Shown here piece after piece: positions 31,280 to 41,787 of a DNA stretch of 64,000 nucleotides. This stretch comes from Kalmanozyma brasiliensis GHG001 (Eukaryota; Basidiomycota; Ustilaginomycetes; Ustilaginales), in NCBI RefSeq assembly GCF_000497045.1, contig NW_015961962.1:206566-270565 (forward strand), written 5' to 3'. A model generated the notes under the pieces. It saw only the letters and a list, made by a program, of their open reading frames with translations, was not told the origin of the DNA and did no database searches. A program made the translations under genes and the position numbers. The first letter of the stretch is position 1, and the number at the start of each line of letters is the position of its first letter.

Positions 31280-34024
31280 ATGGTCACTTCCGACCACGAC
31301 GAGAGAGCGCCTCTGCTGTCACAGCATGCCGAGCCCAGCAATGGTGGGGCCAACCGACGATCTGCATCGCGAGATGATGACGACGATCTCGACTTTGACG
31401 CAAGGTTCCGCAAATGGAAGGCTGCCGTCGCTCGCAAGTTCAGAGGCAAATCGCTGCGCGACACCAAGCCAGCTCTGCTTATCACTCAATTCGATGGGCT
31501 AGGCCGGGCTCGATCCATCCTTGACGCCAAGCGTACAGGATCTCAAAGCAGTACGCTTAAGGAAGCCACGACGATGACATCGCAGGAATTCCAGGATCAA
31601 GTAGAGCAGGTCAAGCGTGCTATCGAGCAAGGCATATATCCAAAGATGATCACCACCGGATCTAGCGGCTCCTATTTCGCCCGTGTCATCAAGGCGGAGA
31701 CAGAATCAGAAGGCACTGCCAGCTCATCTGCTCCGTCAAAGCAGCCCTCTCTCGCCACAGTGGCTGTATTCAAGCCCAAAGACGAGGAGCCGTATGGCAA
31801 CCTCAACCCCAAGCGACAGTTCTTGCGCAAGTACCTGTGGTGGGCTATGGGCAGACCCTGTCTCATTCCCAACTTTTCGTATCTCTCTGAAGTCGGCGCA
31901 TCTTACCTCGACGCTCGGTTGGCATTACGGATGGTCCCTCGAACCGAGCTTGTAGAGCTGTCGTCTCCTACCTTCCACTACGCCTACCACGATCGCACCG
32001 CTTTCGACAAGGATGGCGTCCCACTTCCCAACAAGATCGGTAGCTACCAGACGTTCCTGAAGGGCTTTGTCAACGCCTCAGATTTTCTCAGAAGACATCC
32101 TTGGCCATCGCATACCCGCAGCAAAGCAATGCTCATGCGCGACATGGATGATGAAAGCCAGGCGCACAAGGTCAGTCGGAAGAAGGAGCGGGCTCGCCTG
32201 CGCAATTGCGGAGTGGCTGTCAAGCGTCTTTTACTCTGCCGGCCTTCTTGGGACGACCTGTACGCCGATGACGAGCCGGACCTGTGTCATCCTTCTCCTT
32301 CCGCCAATTCACCGGTACTCGGCCAAGCCTCCCCGACGGATCAGCCCGATGCCTTCTACTGGACACCCAAACGCATGGAGCAGTTCCGACTTCAGCTCGA
32401 GAAACTCGTCGTCCTCGACTTTCTCATGCGCAACACCGACCGCGGTCTCGACAACTTCATGATCAAGCACGACGTAGAGAACGACGAGATCAAGGTCGGC
32501 GCCATCGACAATTCGCTCTCCTTCCCCATCAAGCATCCGAACGAGATCCGACAGTACCCGTTCGGCTGGCTCTTCCTTCCCAGTGATCTCATCGGTCTTC
32601 CCTTCTCCGACGAGACGCGCAACCATCTCCTGCCGATTCTCAACGATCCTGTCTGGTGGCAGCACACCGTTCAGGGGTTGCGAGAGATCTTCGCACAAGA
32701 CCCCTACTTTGACGAGTCAAAGTTCGAGCGGCAAATGAGCGTTATGCGTGGTCAAGGCTGGAATCTGGTGCAGTGCTTGCAGGACCCGGACGAGGGGCCG
32801 CTCGACTTGTGCGCCCGGGAAAAGAAGCTCATCCGCCAAGAAGTGCAGGAGTTGGCGGTGGACAAGCTGGACAAACTAGACGGTCTCAAGGTGGCCCTTG
32901 ATGCGGAAGGCAATGTGCTGCCGGTGTCGAATGCGTCTCGAGCGTCGGCTGCTGAGACGCTCGCGGTACCGAAACCGCCCATCTCCCGCGCCATATCCTC
33001 TGGGCTGATCGTGACGGATAGGAGGCCGATTGGGACACGAGCTTCCGAGTCGTACAGGAGGGCGCTGCTGCAAGCGGCTGGAGCAGGTGGCGAAGTTGAC
33101 GTGGACGAGGAGTTTGAGAACGAGCTGTCCGCTGACAGTCTACCGGCGGCAGCAGCTCCTGTCTCTTCTTCGCTCCCGCATACCTCGACACTGGAGGGCC
33201 GTATGCAAGCGGAAAGCGCGACGCAAGACGCACAACAGCCGCAGTCGAGTACCACCAAATCCGCCAGACCCTCCCGACATCAGCGCTTCCTGTCGGCTCA
33301 GGACGCCGGCACCTTCCCTCGTCGGCAACGCGACCTGTCTGCCAGCACTTCCACCCGCGGCAACCGGGATAGCATCATCGGTCGGACCGGCATTGAGGTG
33401 CTCGAGGGCCTCGATCGCGAGCGCAAGCAACAAAACAAGCTCCACTTCTTCCGTCGCAAGCGCTCGAGTACCATCTCTAACGGCAATATACCCAACCACG
33501 CTGCCGTCGTTCCAAGCATCGGGGGAGGGCAACCAGGCTCCAAGGACGCCGTGACGGACAACGACAGGTCGTACGACCTGTCCAGCTCGATTGTGTCGGA
33601 TCCGGGGGCGAGAGTGGACGGTGGACGCTGGCAGCGATCCAAATCGACTTCAAGACCGGCTCCAGAGGGGATGTACGGCTCGCTGTACGACTTGTCAAGT
33701 CAGGAAGTGCTCTCAGAAGAAGAGGAGGAGGAAGACCAGCCGCGGCAGAGCAGAGATGCGACCCCTTCCCTCACTCGAGCCTCCCGCCAGCCAGTGCCGA
33801 ACATTCAAACCGTCCTCCAGGCGCACGACGCCAAGACGGCGCCAGACAACGAAGAAGAATCCAGCCCCAACGCTTTCACCCCTCACATCCCGCATTCGAA
33901 CGCAATCGGTCCCTCCGTAGACGAGAACAACACCGGCCATCGCGATCCCTCCAATCGAACCGTCAAGGTCATCATCGAAAAAATCTCGTCCGATACCAAA
34001 CAGGCGTGGCTCAAATGGATCTGA
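31280..34024 (+). CDS. lsb6: Type II phosphatidylinositol 4-kinase
   Basis: 914 aa. It converts phosphatidylinositol to PI4P on Golgi, endosome or vacuole membranes (Lsb6/PI4K2 family). Lys165 in AVFKPKDEEPYG is the ATP-binding lysine. NTDRGLDNF with Asp387 and AIDNSLSFP with Asp410 are the catalytic and metal-binding sites, and WLFLPSDLIGLPF and the LSEVGASYLDARL block are family-specific. Near the N-terminus ERAPLL (8-13) is an acidic dileucine signal like the AP-3 signal of human PI4KII-alpha. The palmitoylated CCPCC cluster of the animal enzyme is absent at the matching place, which reads GRPCLIPN. Residues 500-914 are a disordered extension not found in the animal enzyme. The ATG at 31280 has a good context and opens the protein. 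Confidence 0.93.
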   Translation: MVTSDHDERAPLLSQHAEPSNGGANRRSASRDDDDDLDFDARFRKWKAAVARKFRGKSLRDTKPALLITQFDGLGRARSILDAKRTGSQSSTLKEATTMTSQEFQDQVEQVKRAIEQGIYPKMITTGSSGSYFARVIKAETESEGTASSSAPSKQPSLATVAVFKPKDEEPYGNLNPKRQFLRKYLWWAMGRPCLIPNFSYLSEVGASYLDARLALRMVPRTELVELSSPTFHYAYHDRTAFDKDGVPLPNKIGSYQTFLKGFVNASDFLRRHPWPSHTRSKAMLMRDMDDESQAHKVSRKKERARLRNCGVAVKRLLLCRPSWDDLYADDEPDLCHPSPSANSPVLGQASPTDQPDAFYWTPKRMEQFRLQLEKLVVLDFLMRNTDRGLDNFMIKHDVENDEIKVGAIDNSLSFPIKHPNEIRQYPFGWLFLPSDLIGLPFSDETRNHLLPILNDPVWWQHTVQGLREIFAQDPYFDESKFERQMSVMRGQGWNLVQCLQDPDEGPLDLCAREKKLIRQEVQELAVDKLDKLDGLKVALDAEGNVLPVSNASRASAAETLAVPKPPISRAISSGLIVTDRRPIGTRASESYRRALLQAAGAGGEVDVDEEFENELSADSLPAAAAPVSSSLPHTSTLEGRMQAESATQDAQQPQSSTTKSARPSRHQRFLSAQDAGTFPRRQRDLSASTSTRGNRDSIIGRTGIEVLEGLDRERKQQNKLHFFRRKRSSTISNGNIPNHAAVVPSIGGGQPGSKDAVTDNDRSYDLSSSIVSDPGARVDGGRWQRSKSTSRPAPEGMYGSLYDLSSQEVLSEEEEEEDQPRQSRDATPSLTRASRQPVPNIQTVLQAHDAKTAPDNEEESSPNAFTPHIPHSNAIGPSVDENNTGHRDPSNRTVKVIIEKISSDTKQAWLKWI

Positions 34025-34143
34025 CCTTCCTCTCCTCACCACTCACACAGCAGTCACGCAATAGCAACAATTCATGGGGTCCACCGTTTCGCGAGATTGC
34101 ATGAGGCTGTTCCTGAGATTGCCTGATGGGGGGGTATATGCGC

Positions 34144-37089
34144 CTAAATCTGGGTCGCATGTGCGCGTAGTCGCTCTCGCACCTGGACGGCGGTGGGTCT
34201 GGCCGCTGGGTCCGCCTGAAGCATGAGGCGGAGCAGCTCACGCGTCCAGTCGGGCAACCGGCCGCCACCGGGGAGAACGATGGCGGGATGGCCGTCATCG
34301 TATGCCCGTGCGTCGTCCACCTCGTGGAACTGCGCCTCGTACGGGTGTGAGGGTTGCGGCGAGGTGGGCGACGGAGTGGCTGGCGAGACGGGCGCAAACA
34401 TGGAGCGCAGTCGGCTGGGGTTGGACGCCGTGCTGTGCTCGACGATGGGCGCTGCGGGGGCGAGGAGCGTCGCTGTGGATGTGGGGGCGGATTTGAGCTC
34501 GTCCCCGTACGACGAGCGGCGACGCAGCCAGTCCGGACGAGAGGTGGATTCGAGCGCAGCAAACCTGGTGATCGCCGACGGGGGCGTGGGGACGGCGGTG
34601 GATGGACTGCTGGTTTCGCCCGCAGCTTGCGACCGCTGCATCCCCACCATGCCCGCTGCCATCGCTTTCTTCCCTCCAGTAGAAGCACACCTTCGCACAT
34701 CCGACCCGCCCGCATCCCGCAACAGCGACGACCGCCGCGGCAGATTCGGGTCCTCCAACAACCCCCGCGGCTCATCGCTCGGCTCCAACAGTCGTGCTAC
34801 CGCTAGACTCGTCGCGTTCCGCCCGGAGATGGTGGTGATGCTCGTGATGCTCGAGGCGACGCTGTCGATGCTGTCGCTGCTCGTTTGACGGCGCATGTGC
34901 GTTGGCGATGTGGGTTGATGCAGCAACCGATTGAGCGACGAGACGAGCTGCGCCGATGACGCTGCTTCGTTCGAAGTCGAGTGTCGACCGCGCAGACTGC
35001 TCCTCCGACTCGCAGGGGCACTGTTGGGATTGCTCCCCGCTTCCACCGCCAGTCGGGACGCTCGGTCGTTCTCCTCGCTCTCGAAGAAGAGCCGTTTGCG
35101 GTGGAGCATCTCAACAACGCTGCGCGCCTTGCTGAACGGCTCGTAGCCCGTAGCGAGCGAGTAGAGCACCGCACCGAGGGAGAAGATGTCGATGGGGTAG
35201 GAAAATGTCGTCGCAGTCGGGCCGCCAGTGGCACGGCTTAGCTCGGGCGCGCAGTACGCCGGTGTGCCCAGACCAAGGCCGTCGCGCGGAGGATCGCTGG
35301 GGTTGGGGAAGACGGCCGAGTTGAAATCGCACAGCTTGATGTTGAGGTCCTCGGTGAGGAGCATGTTCTCCTTCTTGATGTCGGCGTGTACGCAACCCTT
35401 TTCGTGGAGGAAGACGAGCGCGTCAGCCATCTGCAGAGCCCAGTCGAACCATTGGTGCAGGTCGATGTGTTCGCGGTGCTTTCGCGCGAACAAAGCGAGG
35501 TTGTTTGGCAGCAGCTCGAGGAGGATGAGGAGCCGAGGCGGGTCCATTGTGCTAGTCGAGGGCTTTCGACCAGGAGCCGCGATTGCAGTATCGTCGCTTG
35601 ACCGCACGGTCGTGAGTGCGTCGCCATCTGGGCCTTGCACCAGGAAAGTCGGAGTCGGCAGTTTGGTCGAGCGTGGTATTTCCACCGTGCTGACTCTGGT
35701 GCGTGGTGCTTGACCGGACGATGCGATATGATCTACTTCATTGAGAAGGCCGCGGGCGAGCGCGGCTTCATTGCGCTTGTCTTCGGCAAGAGCTAGCTTC
35801 CGAGTTCGCGCTTCGTGCATCAGTTCGTCCCTGCCTGTCATGTGGCTGGTCGATCTCAAATGACTTGCAAAGCCATTTGGACTGGATGCACCCGAAGCGA
35901 TCCTTGGCAAACCGAGACCAAGTACCGGTCCCGTAGACCCTGCCTCTATGGTTGCCTGTTGTAGATCCGGCAGGGTTTGAGACGTTGGCTGTGGGGACGG
36001 CAAGAGATCGACTTCGTCGCGGATGTCGACGAGCTGAATGATGTTGGGATGCTTGCCGAGACGACGCAGCGCAAAGGCTTCCTCGAGACCGAGCAGCTGG
36101 CTCTGACGGTCAGCATGCAGCCGCTTGATGGCGCAAAGCTGCCACTCTGCCGATGACGCTGAGTCCGCGGAGACATCCTTGCGGGAACGATAGCTGCCCA
36201 GATAGACGGAGCAGTGCCGCCCTTCGCCGAGGAGGAATTCGTTGGTGGGGCAAAGACGGAAGTCGACGTGCTTCGTTGCACGTATCCTTGCTTCCTCCTG
36301 CAAACACTCCTCTGAGCTGGCTCGACCGAGTGACGAATTGCGCGTGTGACCCTTCTTACGACCTGCGGTCTGTTGTGTCTGCTGCAATGCTGATGTCGAC
36401 GCGAGTATCGGTGCAGTACTGGCTGAAGGGTCGGCGACAGTCGTGGTTGGTGGTCTGTCAACCTTTGAGCGAGTCGACGAGAAGCGAGGCGGCGGAGGCG
36501 ATGGCGGAACGGGCGAGGCGGTACCCGAAGACGAGAAGAAGAGCGAGTTGCGGGATGGCGGTGGAGGCGAGATGGGTGTGGTCTCTGGCGGTGGCTGATT
36601 GAAACGAGAAGGAGGTGTCACCCAGGTGATGGGTGAGTTGAAGATGTCATTCTTGCTGCTTCTTCTCGGAGACGTCTTGATCTGGTCTTCGGTCAACAGA
36701 ACAGGAGGAAGTGTTGCATTCGCGACCAAAATTGCTGCACGTTGGCTGCTGCATGTTGGCTGCGGATTGGTAGTCGTCGCGCCAAGCTGGAAACCAGAAG
36801 CGCCCGAGTCAGGAGGAGTCAAGGGGAGGTCTTGAAAGTCGAAAGCGTGATCCTCTGAGTCGACACCATTGGAGCTATCGTAGGAGCTACCGAGCACGGA
36901 AGGAAGAGGCGCATGAGGTTTGATTGGCGAGCCCTTCTTGTTGGAGCTGGACCAGAAGGTGTCGAGTGGCCACGGACCTTTGGTCTTTGTGGACGGTGAC
37001 TTTGCGCGCTTGATTGCCACCATGGGTGAGGTGCTCGGGCCCGCTTCGTTGGACGAAGCCTGTGAGCTGCGAAATGGGCTCGACACCAT
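34144..37089 (-). CDS. Serine/threonine protein kinase with DFN motif and split kinase domain
   Basis: 981 aa. Residues 1-280 are disordered. The kinase domain starts with LGEGRHCSV (287-295) and CAIKRL (Lys322). A 130-residue insert separates the N-lobe from the hinge block LLILLELLP. HADIKKEN carries Asp570, replacing HRD with HAD, and the metal-binding motif is DFN (Asp588) rather than DFG. GTPAYCAPELSR and DIFSLGAVLYSLATG follow. A second, roughly 250-residue Ser-rich insert (about 670-925) precedes the last helix (LLRLMLQADPAARPTA). All Lys/Asp residues needed for catalysis remain, so it may still be active. The family is not recognised. The 3' end is convergent with the PI 4-kinase (120 bp), and it is divergent from pex16. 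Confidence 0.85.
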   Translation of the reverse strand: MVSSPFRSSQASSNEAGPSTSPMVAIKRAKSPSTKTKGPWPLDTFWSSSNKKGSPIKPHAPLPSVLGSSYDSSNGVDSEDHAFDFQDLPLTPPDSGASGFQLGATTTNPQPTCSSQRAAILVANATLPPVLLTEDQIKTSPRRSSKNDIFNSPITWVTPPSRFNQPPPETTPISPPPPSRNSLFFSSSGTASPVPPSPPPPRFSSTRSKVDRPPTTTVADPSASTAPILASTSALQQTQQTAGRKKGHTRNSSLGRASSEECLQEEARIRATKHVDFRLCPTNEFLLGEGRHCSVYLGSYRSRKDVSADSASSAEWQLCAIKRLHADRQSQLLGLEEAFALRRLGKHPNIIQLVDIRDEVDLLPSPQPTSQTLPDLQQATIEAGSTGPVLGLGLPRIASGASSPNGFASHLRSTSHMTGRDELMHEARTRKLALAEDKRNEAALARGLLNEVDHIASSGQAPRTRVSTVEIPRSTKLPTPTFLVQGPDGDALTTVRSSDDTAIAAPGRKPSTSTMDPPRLLILLELLPNNLALFARKHREHIDLHQWFDWALQMADALVFLHEKGCVHADIKKENMLLTEDLNIKLCDFNSAVFPNPSDPPRDGLGLGTPAYCAPELSRATGGPTATTFSYPIDIFSLGAVLYSLATGYEPFSKARSVVEMLHRKRLFFESEENDRASRLAVEAGSNPNSAPASRRSSLRGRHSTSNEAASSAQLVSSLNRLLHQPTSPTHMRRQTSSDSIDSVASSITSITTISGRNATSLAVARLLEPSDEPRGLLEDPNLPRRSSLLRDAGGSDVRRCASTGGKKAMAAGMVGMQRSQAAGETSSPSTAVPTPPSAITRFAALESTSRPDWLRRRSSYGDELKSAPTSTATLLAPAAPIVEHSTASNPSRLRSMFAPVSPATPSPTSPQPSHPYEAQFHEVDDARAYDDGHPAIVLPGGGRLPDWTRELLRLMLQADPAARPTAVQVRERLRAHATQI

Positions 37090-38330
37090 GGCGTTGAAGT
37101 GAGCCTAGAGAGCGCCTACTGGGCGAGTGATTTGGGTGATGTCAGTGCGGACTGCATGCATGAGGATGTGCTGTTGGTGCGGATCGAGATTGAGGCAGAG
37201 GATGAAGAGCGAATGGCTGTACCGCCGACAAAGGCAGCAAGCAGCAACACGACTGCGGATGGCACAATGATGTGGATGGTCGAGGGAGACAGTGATGGAC
37301 AGAGATAAAGAGAGAGGGGAGGACACTTTTGAGCAAAGGCTGACGAGGACGACAGACTGAGACATTGGCCAATCTTGTTTGGGTGTCAGAGTGAGGTAGC
37401 TCCGACGTCGGCTGACAATACCGTCGCCGTGGGACAAGCTGACACACTCCCGATTCGGCATGAATCCGTCTTGTTTCTCTGGCATGTCACACGATGCCAT
37501 TACAGTACGACATCCTCCTCTATCTTCACATCTTCACATTCGCTGTCGTCGTTCAATTCACAAAGACGATTGATAGACTGCAATATGACGATACCAAACT
37601 GCTGGATGGATTTGTGATATCAGACGGGTCATCTGAGATGCGAGCCAAATTTGTTTCAGCCCAAATCCTACTTAAGCTCAAGCGGGCTCATCCCGCTCAT
37701 TGCGGGGGCTTGCAGCCTGCACAGAACGTGCGTGCATTTCGGGTAAAGAAAGCGGCGGACGGGCGAGCGAGCGGGCGAGCGGTCTTGTTTGCGAGGATGA
37801 CTGCAGAGAAATTGAGTGAAAAAGCAAGGTTCTGCCGGCTGCTTCTTTCCCTTTTGAACCTCTCGTCTGGCTGAGTTGAGTGAGGCGACACAGATTCTGG
37901 AATGCATGCTGCTGCTCATCACTGCCGGACTTACTCTCACTGTCAGCATCGCAGTCGATCATACACGACCGACCGCTCAGAGGGTCGCTTTGCGAGGGTC
38001 AGCAAGGTCAGCTATGATCATGGCTGAGTTCCTGCATCAATTCCTGCATGATCAAAGCCCGAGCCCGGGCCGAGGCCAGCTCATCACCCGATTCTCTTAC
38101 CCCGATTGTGCTCCTTTGCGCCTGCGCTTTCAACCCTTTCCCCCTTGAGCTTCAAGCCATGCGCGCACGACGATGTTCTCGACCGGCAACGAAGCTCGCG
38201 CCTTGAACCGGACCCTCTTTTGCGCAGCTTGCTTGCACCACACAGACCCTCTTCCATCTGCCACGCACCTCCATTCCATCTGTCTCTCATCACTGGCGGC
38301 ACTCGATCAAAGGGAGCAGCCTCGGTCATC
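37090..38330. promoter_or_regulatory. Divergent intergenic region, kinase / pex16
   Basis: 1.24 kb with no supported gene. It contains a GCGAGC-rich stretch at 37762-37781. The frame of pex16 is open to 38106 but without an ATG. Confidence 0.5.
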
Positions 38331-39917
38331 ATGGCGCTCTTCAAACAGTACGACGACTTCCTCCTCAACAACGCCTCGCAAATCACCGCCGTTGAGAGCT
38401 CGCTTCGATCCATCACTTACTTTCTACCAGGTCGATTCAAGGATGCCGAACTTGCAGGTGAAGCCATTTATGCATCGCTCAACCTGCTCGGTCTCTACCA
38501 CGACTCGATCCTAGCTCGAGCGCTCGAGAAGCAGAATCCGCTCGCCATTACCAGCAGCAACGCTTCGGAAAAGCAGGGCTTTCAATCCAGCCTCGCGCCG
38601 CTGGAACCATCACAGCGCGGAAGCGCCCTCACCGGCCTCACGCCTTCCGAACATGCCAGATATACTCAGCACTTTTCGCGCAACTCCAAGAGCTACAACC
38701 GTGTAGCCAGGACGCTGGTCGTGGTGGGATACTTGGAGCTGGTTGCAGAGATGGTGGCCAGGAGGAAGCTCGGACGGAGGAAGGCGTGGGATGTCGTGGC
38801 TGCTATCGAAGGCTTGAAGGTGGTACTGCGTCTCAGTCTGGTACAGATAACAGGGTCGAGGATGGCGATCAACCCTCCCATTCCGGAACGCGAAGTCGAC
38901 CCAGCCGCATTGGAGCAGGAACGAGTCAAGACCATGGGCAAGCTCGCCGATCGCCTCGACACCGCCGCAGCATCCTCGAGCTCAAGCCTCTCGCTATCGA
39001 GCGCAGAACAACCACCCAAGGGCTACTGGAAGGGATCGCGCACTGGGCTATTGCGGCCGACACTCGCTTCCCTTCGACCGGGATACGACCAACTCGAAGA
39101 TGAGCCGCTGCCATCCACCGCAGAACTCGATCGTCGACCACCTCACTTGCGCGCTTTGCGCATCAACGCAGCTCAATCCGGTTCCGACACCGATGACACG
39201 CTCGTCGACTCGACCCGACTCAACGCATCCAGTACGCTCACACGGACACCCAATGGACAAGATGCCGTGTCCCCAGTCGCACGCAAGGATCCACCCTCGC
39301 CGCCAATTCACATGAAGCCGTGGTCGGAATCGCAGATCAACGACTACCTCCTCTCGCGCGTCCTCACGGTGAACGACGTGCGTAAGCCTGAAGACCTCGT
39401 GCGCCCACTCCGCAATCGCACCGGTCACCTCGCCGAAGTGCTCTGGATCCTGCGTCCCTTCCTCTACGTCCTCGCCCTGCGCCGATATGGTCGACGCGCC
39501 ACACTTCCCTTCGCACTCTCGTTCGCCCTCGAGTACCTTGCCAAGGAGCTCCGCGGGCGCTCCTTCGCGCCCGCCACTCCTGGCCCCAAAAACCTGTTCG
39601 CCACCAACCCCCTAATGGCGGCTCTGATGGGTCAGAACCCGCTCACCTCGATCCTCGCCTCGGTCTTCATGGGCGCCAACCCAGCCGACAAGGCCAAACG
39701 CCCCATCTCGTCCGTCGAAGACTCGGAATGGGCCAAACGAGGCAACGCCTTCTGGTGGTATCTGCTTCGAGGTCCGCTCTGGTACTCCTTCACCCGTCCT
39801 AGACTCACAAATCTGGTCAACAGAACCCAGGGCAAGTTCTTGATCGGTATGGTCGGCGGCGTACTCAGCGACTACCTCCCCCTCATCGACGAGTACTACT
39901 ACTACTCGGCAACCTAG
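38331..39917 (+). CDS. pex16: Peroxisomal membrane biogenesis protein Pex16
   Basis: 528 aa. Pex16 helps bring peroxisomal membrane proteins to the ER or peroxisome together with Pex3 and Pex19. The start MALFKQYDDFLLNNA is followed by the family hallmark ITAVESSLRSITYFLPGRF and AELAGEAIYASLNLLGLYHD. The second half has RPFLYVLALRRYGRRA, LSFALEYLAKELRGR and WYLLRGPLWYSFTRPRL, then a C-terminal hydrophobic segment ending DEYYYYSAT. A Ser-rich insertion (about 185-300) makes it longer than the human protein (336 aa). The first in-frame ATG is 38331. The 3' end is convergent with pbs2, 139 bp away. Confidence 0.92.
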   Translation: MALFKQYDDFLLNNASQITAVESSLRSITYFLPGRFKDAELAGEAIYASLNLLGLYHDSILARALEKQNPLAITSSNASEKQGFQSSLAPLEPSQRGSALTGLTPSEHARYTQHFSRNSKSYNRVARTLVVVGYLELVAEMVARRKLGRRKAWDVVAAIEGLKVVLRLSLVQITGSRMAINPPIPEREVDPAALEQERVKTMGKLADRLDTAAASSSSSLSLSSAEQPPKGYWKGSRTGLLRPTLASLRPGYDQLEDEPLPSTAELDRRPPHLRALRINAAQSGSDTDDTLVDSTRLNASSTLTRTPNGQDAVSPVARKDPPSPPIHMKPWSESQINDYLLSRVLTVNDVRKPEDLVRPLRNRTGHLAEVLWILRPFLYVLALRRYGRRATLPFALSFALEYLAKELRGRSFAPATPGPKNLFATNPLMAALMGQNPLTSILASVFMGANPADKAKRPISSVEDSEWAKRGNAFWWYLLRGPLWYSFTRPRLTNLVNRTQGKFLIGMVGGVLSDYLPLIDEYYYYSAT

Positions 39918-40056
39918 TCGGAATGGAGAGATGGGATGCTACGATTGATCGTGTATGCGTAGAATGCTGAATGGATGTATAACAAAATGCATATGATAAA
40001 AATGAGTGAATTCCGGCGCTTCCTTGTGTGAGTTCCGTCTAAAAAGCGATTCCATT

Positions 40057-41787
40057 TCATGCGACGGTGGACGATGATCCGGGTGCAACGGGTGCGTTGG
40101 CCGCCTCTTTCCTTTTGGTCCTTGCATCGATCGCCCTTGCGACCCAACCGACCATGTCCACCCCTTCCTCGCCCTTGGCCTCGTCCTGCGCCAAAAAGTC
40201 GTGCTTGAGCAGCTGCGCATACGTCGGTCGACGCGAAGGGATCTTCTCCAAACACTTGTCGACAAAGTCCCTCGCCGTCTCGCTGTACAGCTCCGGGGGC
40301 AGCTCGGGAGGGTCCCCATGCACGATCGCCTGCAACTGCGCAAACACGTTCGAGTACGTCTCGGGTGGGTAAGGGTACGTGCCCAGCGTCGTCTCGACCA
40401 TCGACAAGCCCAGGGACCATACATCCGACGCCACCGTGTACGTGCCCAGCATGTTCTGCGACTCACCCTTGATGCGTTCCGGCGCCATGTACGATTGACA
40501 CCCGATGTTGGTCTTGGCGAGCGACTTTTCCAGTTGGCCGGAGACGCCAAAATCGCACAGCTTGACTTGACCCTTGCGGTTGATCAGCACGTTGGTCGGC
40601 TTAACGTCGCGATGCATGATCTGAAGTTGATCTTTGAGGAAGCTGAGCCCTCGAACCATGCTCCCCGTGATCCGTGCCAGCACATCCTCGGGTACACTCC
40701 CCCGCTCGCCATACAGCTTGTCCAAACTCCCCGCATTCATATACTCCATGCAGTAGTACACGCACGACTCGATGAAGAACGCTCCGTAGAACTCGACGAT
40801 CTGCGGCGCAGTAGCCCGATGCAAGATGTCGAGCTCCATGATGATCGCATTGAGTTTCGATTCGTCGAGCTCGAGCCGGATCTCCTTCATGGCCATCTCG
40901 ACGTGCGTTTGCGTGTGTCGGACTTTGCGGACGGTGCCGTAGTTGCCCTTGCCCAGCTCGTCCTCGAGCTCGAGCTCGGCCATGTTGATCTTGAAGGAGG
41001 TGCCGTTGCCAAATTCGACGCCCGAGGCGTGGAGGACGGCTTTGCCGCTGAAGTTGAGGCGACCGGAGGGATCAACGATCTTGGAAAAGTTGCTGAAGGG
41101 GGTCGACATGGCATCGCCGTTTTCCTGTGCGCCATCGGCAGTTTTGGCAGAGGAGGCACCGTCGGGAAGACGACCTGGGGGAGGAGCACGGCGTCCGGTG
41201 CCAGCACCCATGCCGCTTGGTGGAGCACCCGCTGCCGAGCCATCTGCTCCGAGACCCATATCGCTCAGCTTGAGACCTGGTCGATTGCGTCTCGCCCCGG
41301 GCCCTGCACCTGCGGCTGGAGATGCTGACGGTGGCCCTCCTCCCCCGATGGCGCCTGGCACACCTCTGCGAGCTGCGAGACCGCCCATGCCCGGCGTTCC
41401 CGCTAATGAGCCGGGTCGATTGCTCGCCGAGACAAAGAGAGAGGCACTGGCACTGCTGTCGATGCGCTGATCGTGGCCCATGACAGTTTGACCAGGTCCT
41501 CGGTTGGCGTTGGCAGCGAGCTTGGCTTGCAAGCTAGGCGGGAGACGAGCGCCTGCCATCTGACGAGCGCGTTCGGCCGCACCGACGGCTGTGTTGGCCG
41601 GCCTCGCTGCCGAGGGTCCGCCCGTCCCTGGAGAAGGACGGAGCGATGGCGAGGGACCGGACGACGGTGAAGCTCTTGAAGGAGGACCACCGGTAGCGCT
41701 CTGGCCTGATGGTTGATTTGGCGCATCCTTGAGGCTCATCTGAGCCGTAAGACGCTCCATCTCTCCTGACGAGATCGAGTCGGTCAT
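40057..41787 (-). CDS. pbs2: MAP kinase kinase of the HOG pathway (Pbs2/Wis1 type)
   Basis: 576 aa. It should activate the Hog1-type p38 MAP kinase in osmotic and other stress. Residues 1-250 are Gly/Pro/Ala-rich and disordered. The kinase domain starts with LGKGNYGTV, then MKEIRLELDE. HRDVKPTN has Asp394 and LCDFGVSG has Asp412. The activation loop carries Ser422 and Thr426 in the MAPKK S-x3-T arrangement (KSLAKTNIGC). SYMAPERI and SDVWSLGLSMVE follow. The segments KDQLQIMHRDVKPTN and GQLEKSLAKTN are characteristic of Pbs2/Wis1 rather than Ste7/Fuz7 or Mkk1. The frame opens at 41829 but the first ATG is 41787 (MTDSISSGEM). Confidence 0.92.
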   Translation of the reverse strand: MTDSISSGEMERLTAQMSLKDAPNQPSGQSATGGPPSRASPSSGPSPSLRPSPGTGGPSAARPANTAVGAAERARQMAGARLPPSLQAKLAANANRGPGQTVMGHDQRIDSSASASLFVSASNRPGSLAGTPGMGGLAARRGVPGAIGGGGPPSASPAAGAGPGARRNRPGLKLSDMGLGADGSAAGAPPSGMGAGTGRRAPPPGRLPDGASSAKTADGAQENGDAMSTPFSNFSKIVDPSGRLNFSGKAVLHASGVEFGNGTSFKINMAELELEDELGKGNYGTVRKVRHTQTHVEMAMKEIRLELDESKLNAIIMELDILHRATAPQIVEFYGAFFIESCVYYCMEYMNAGSLDKLYGERGSVPEDVLARITGSMVRGLSFLKDQLQIMHRDVKPTNVLINRKGQVKLCDFGVSGQLEKSLAKTNIGCQSYMAPERIKGESQNMLGTYTVASDVWSLGLSMVETTLGTYPYPPETYSNVFAQLQAIVHGDPPELPPELYSETARDFVDKCLEKIPSRRPTYAQLLKHDFLAQDEAKGEEGVDMVGWVARAIDARTKRKEAANAPVAPGSSSTVA

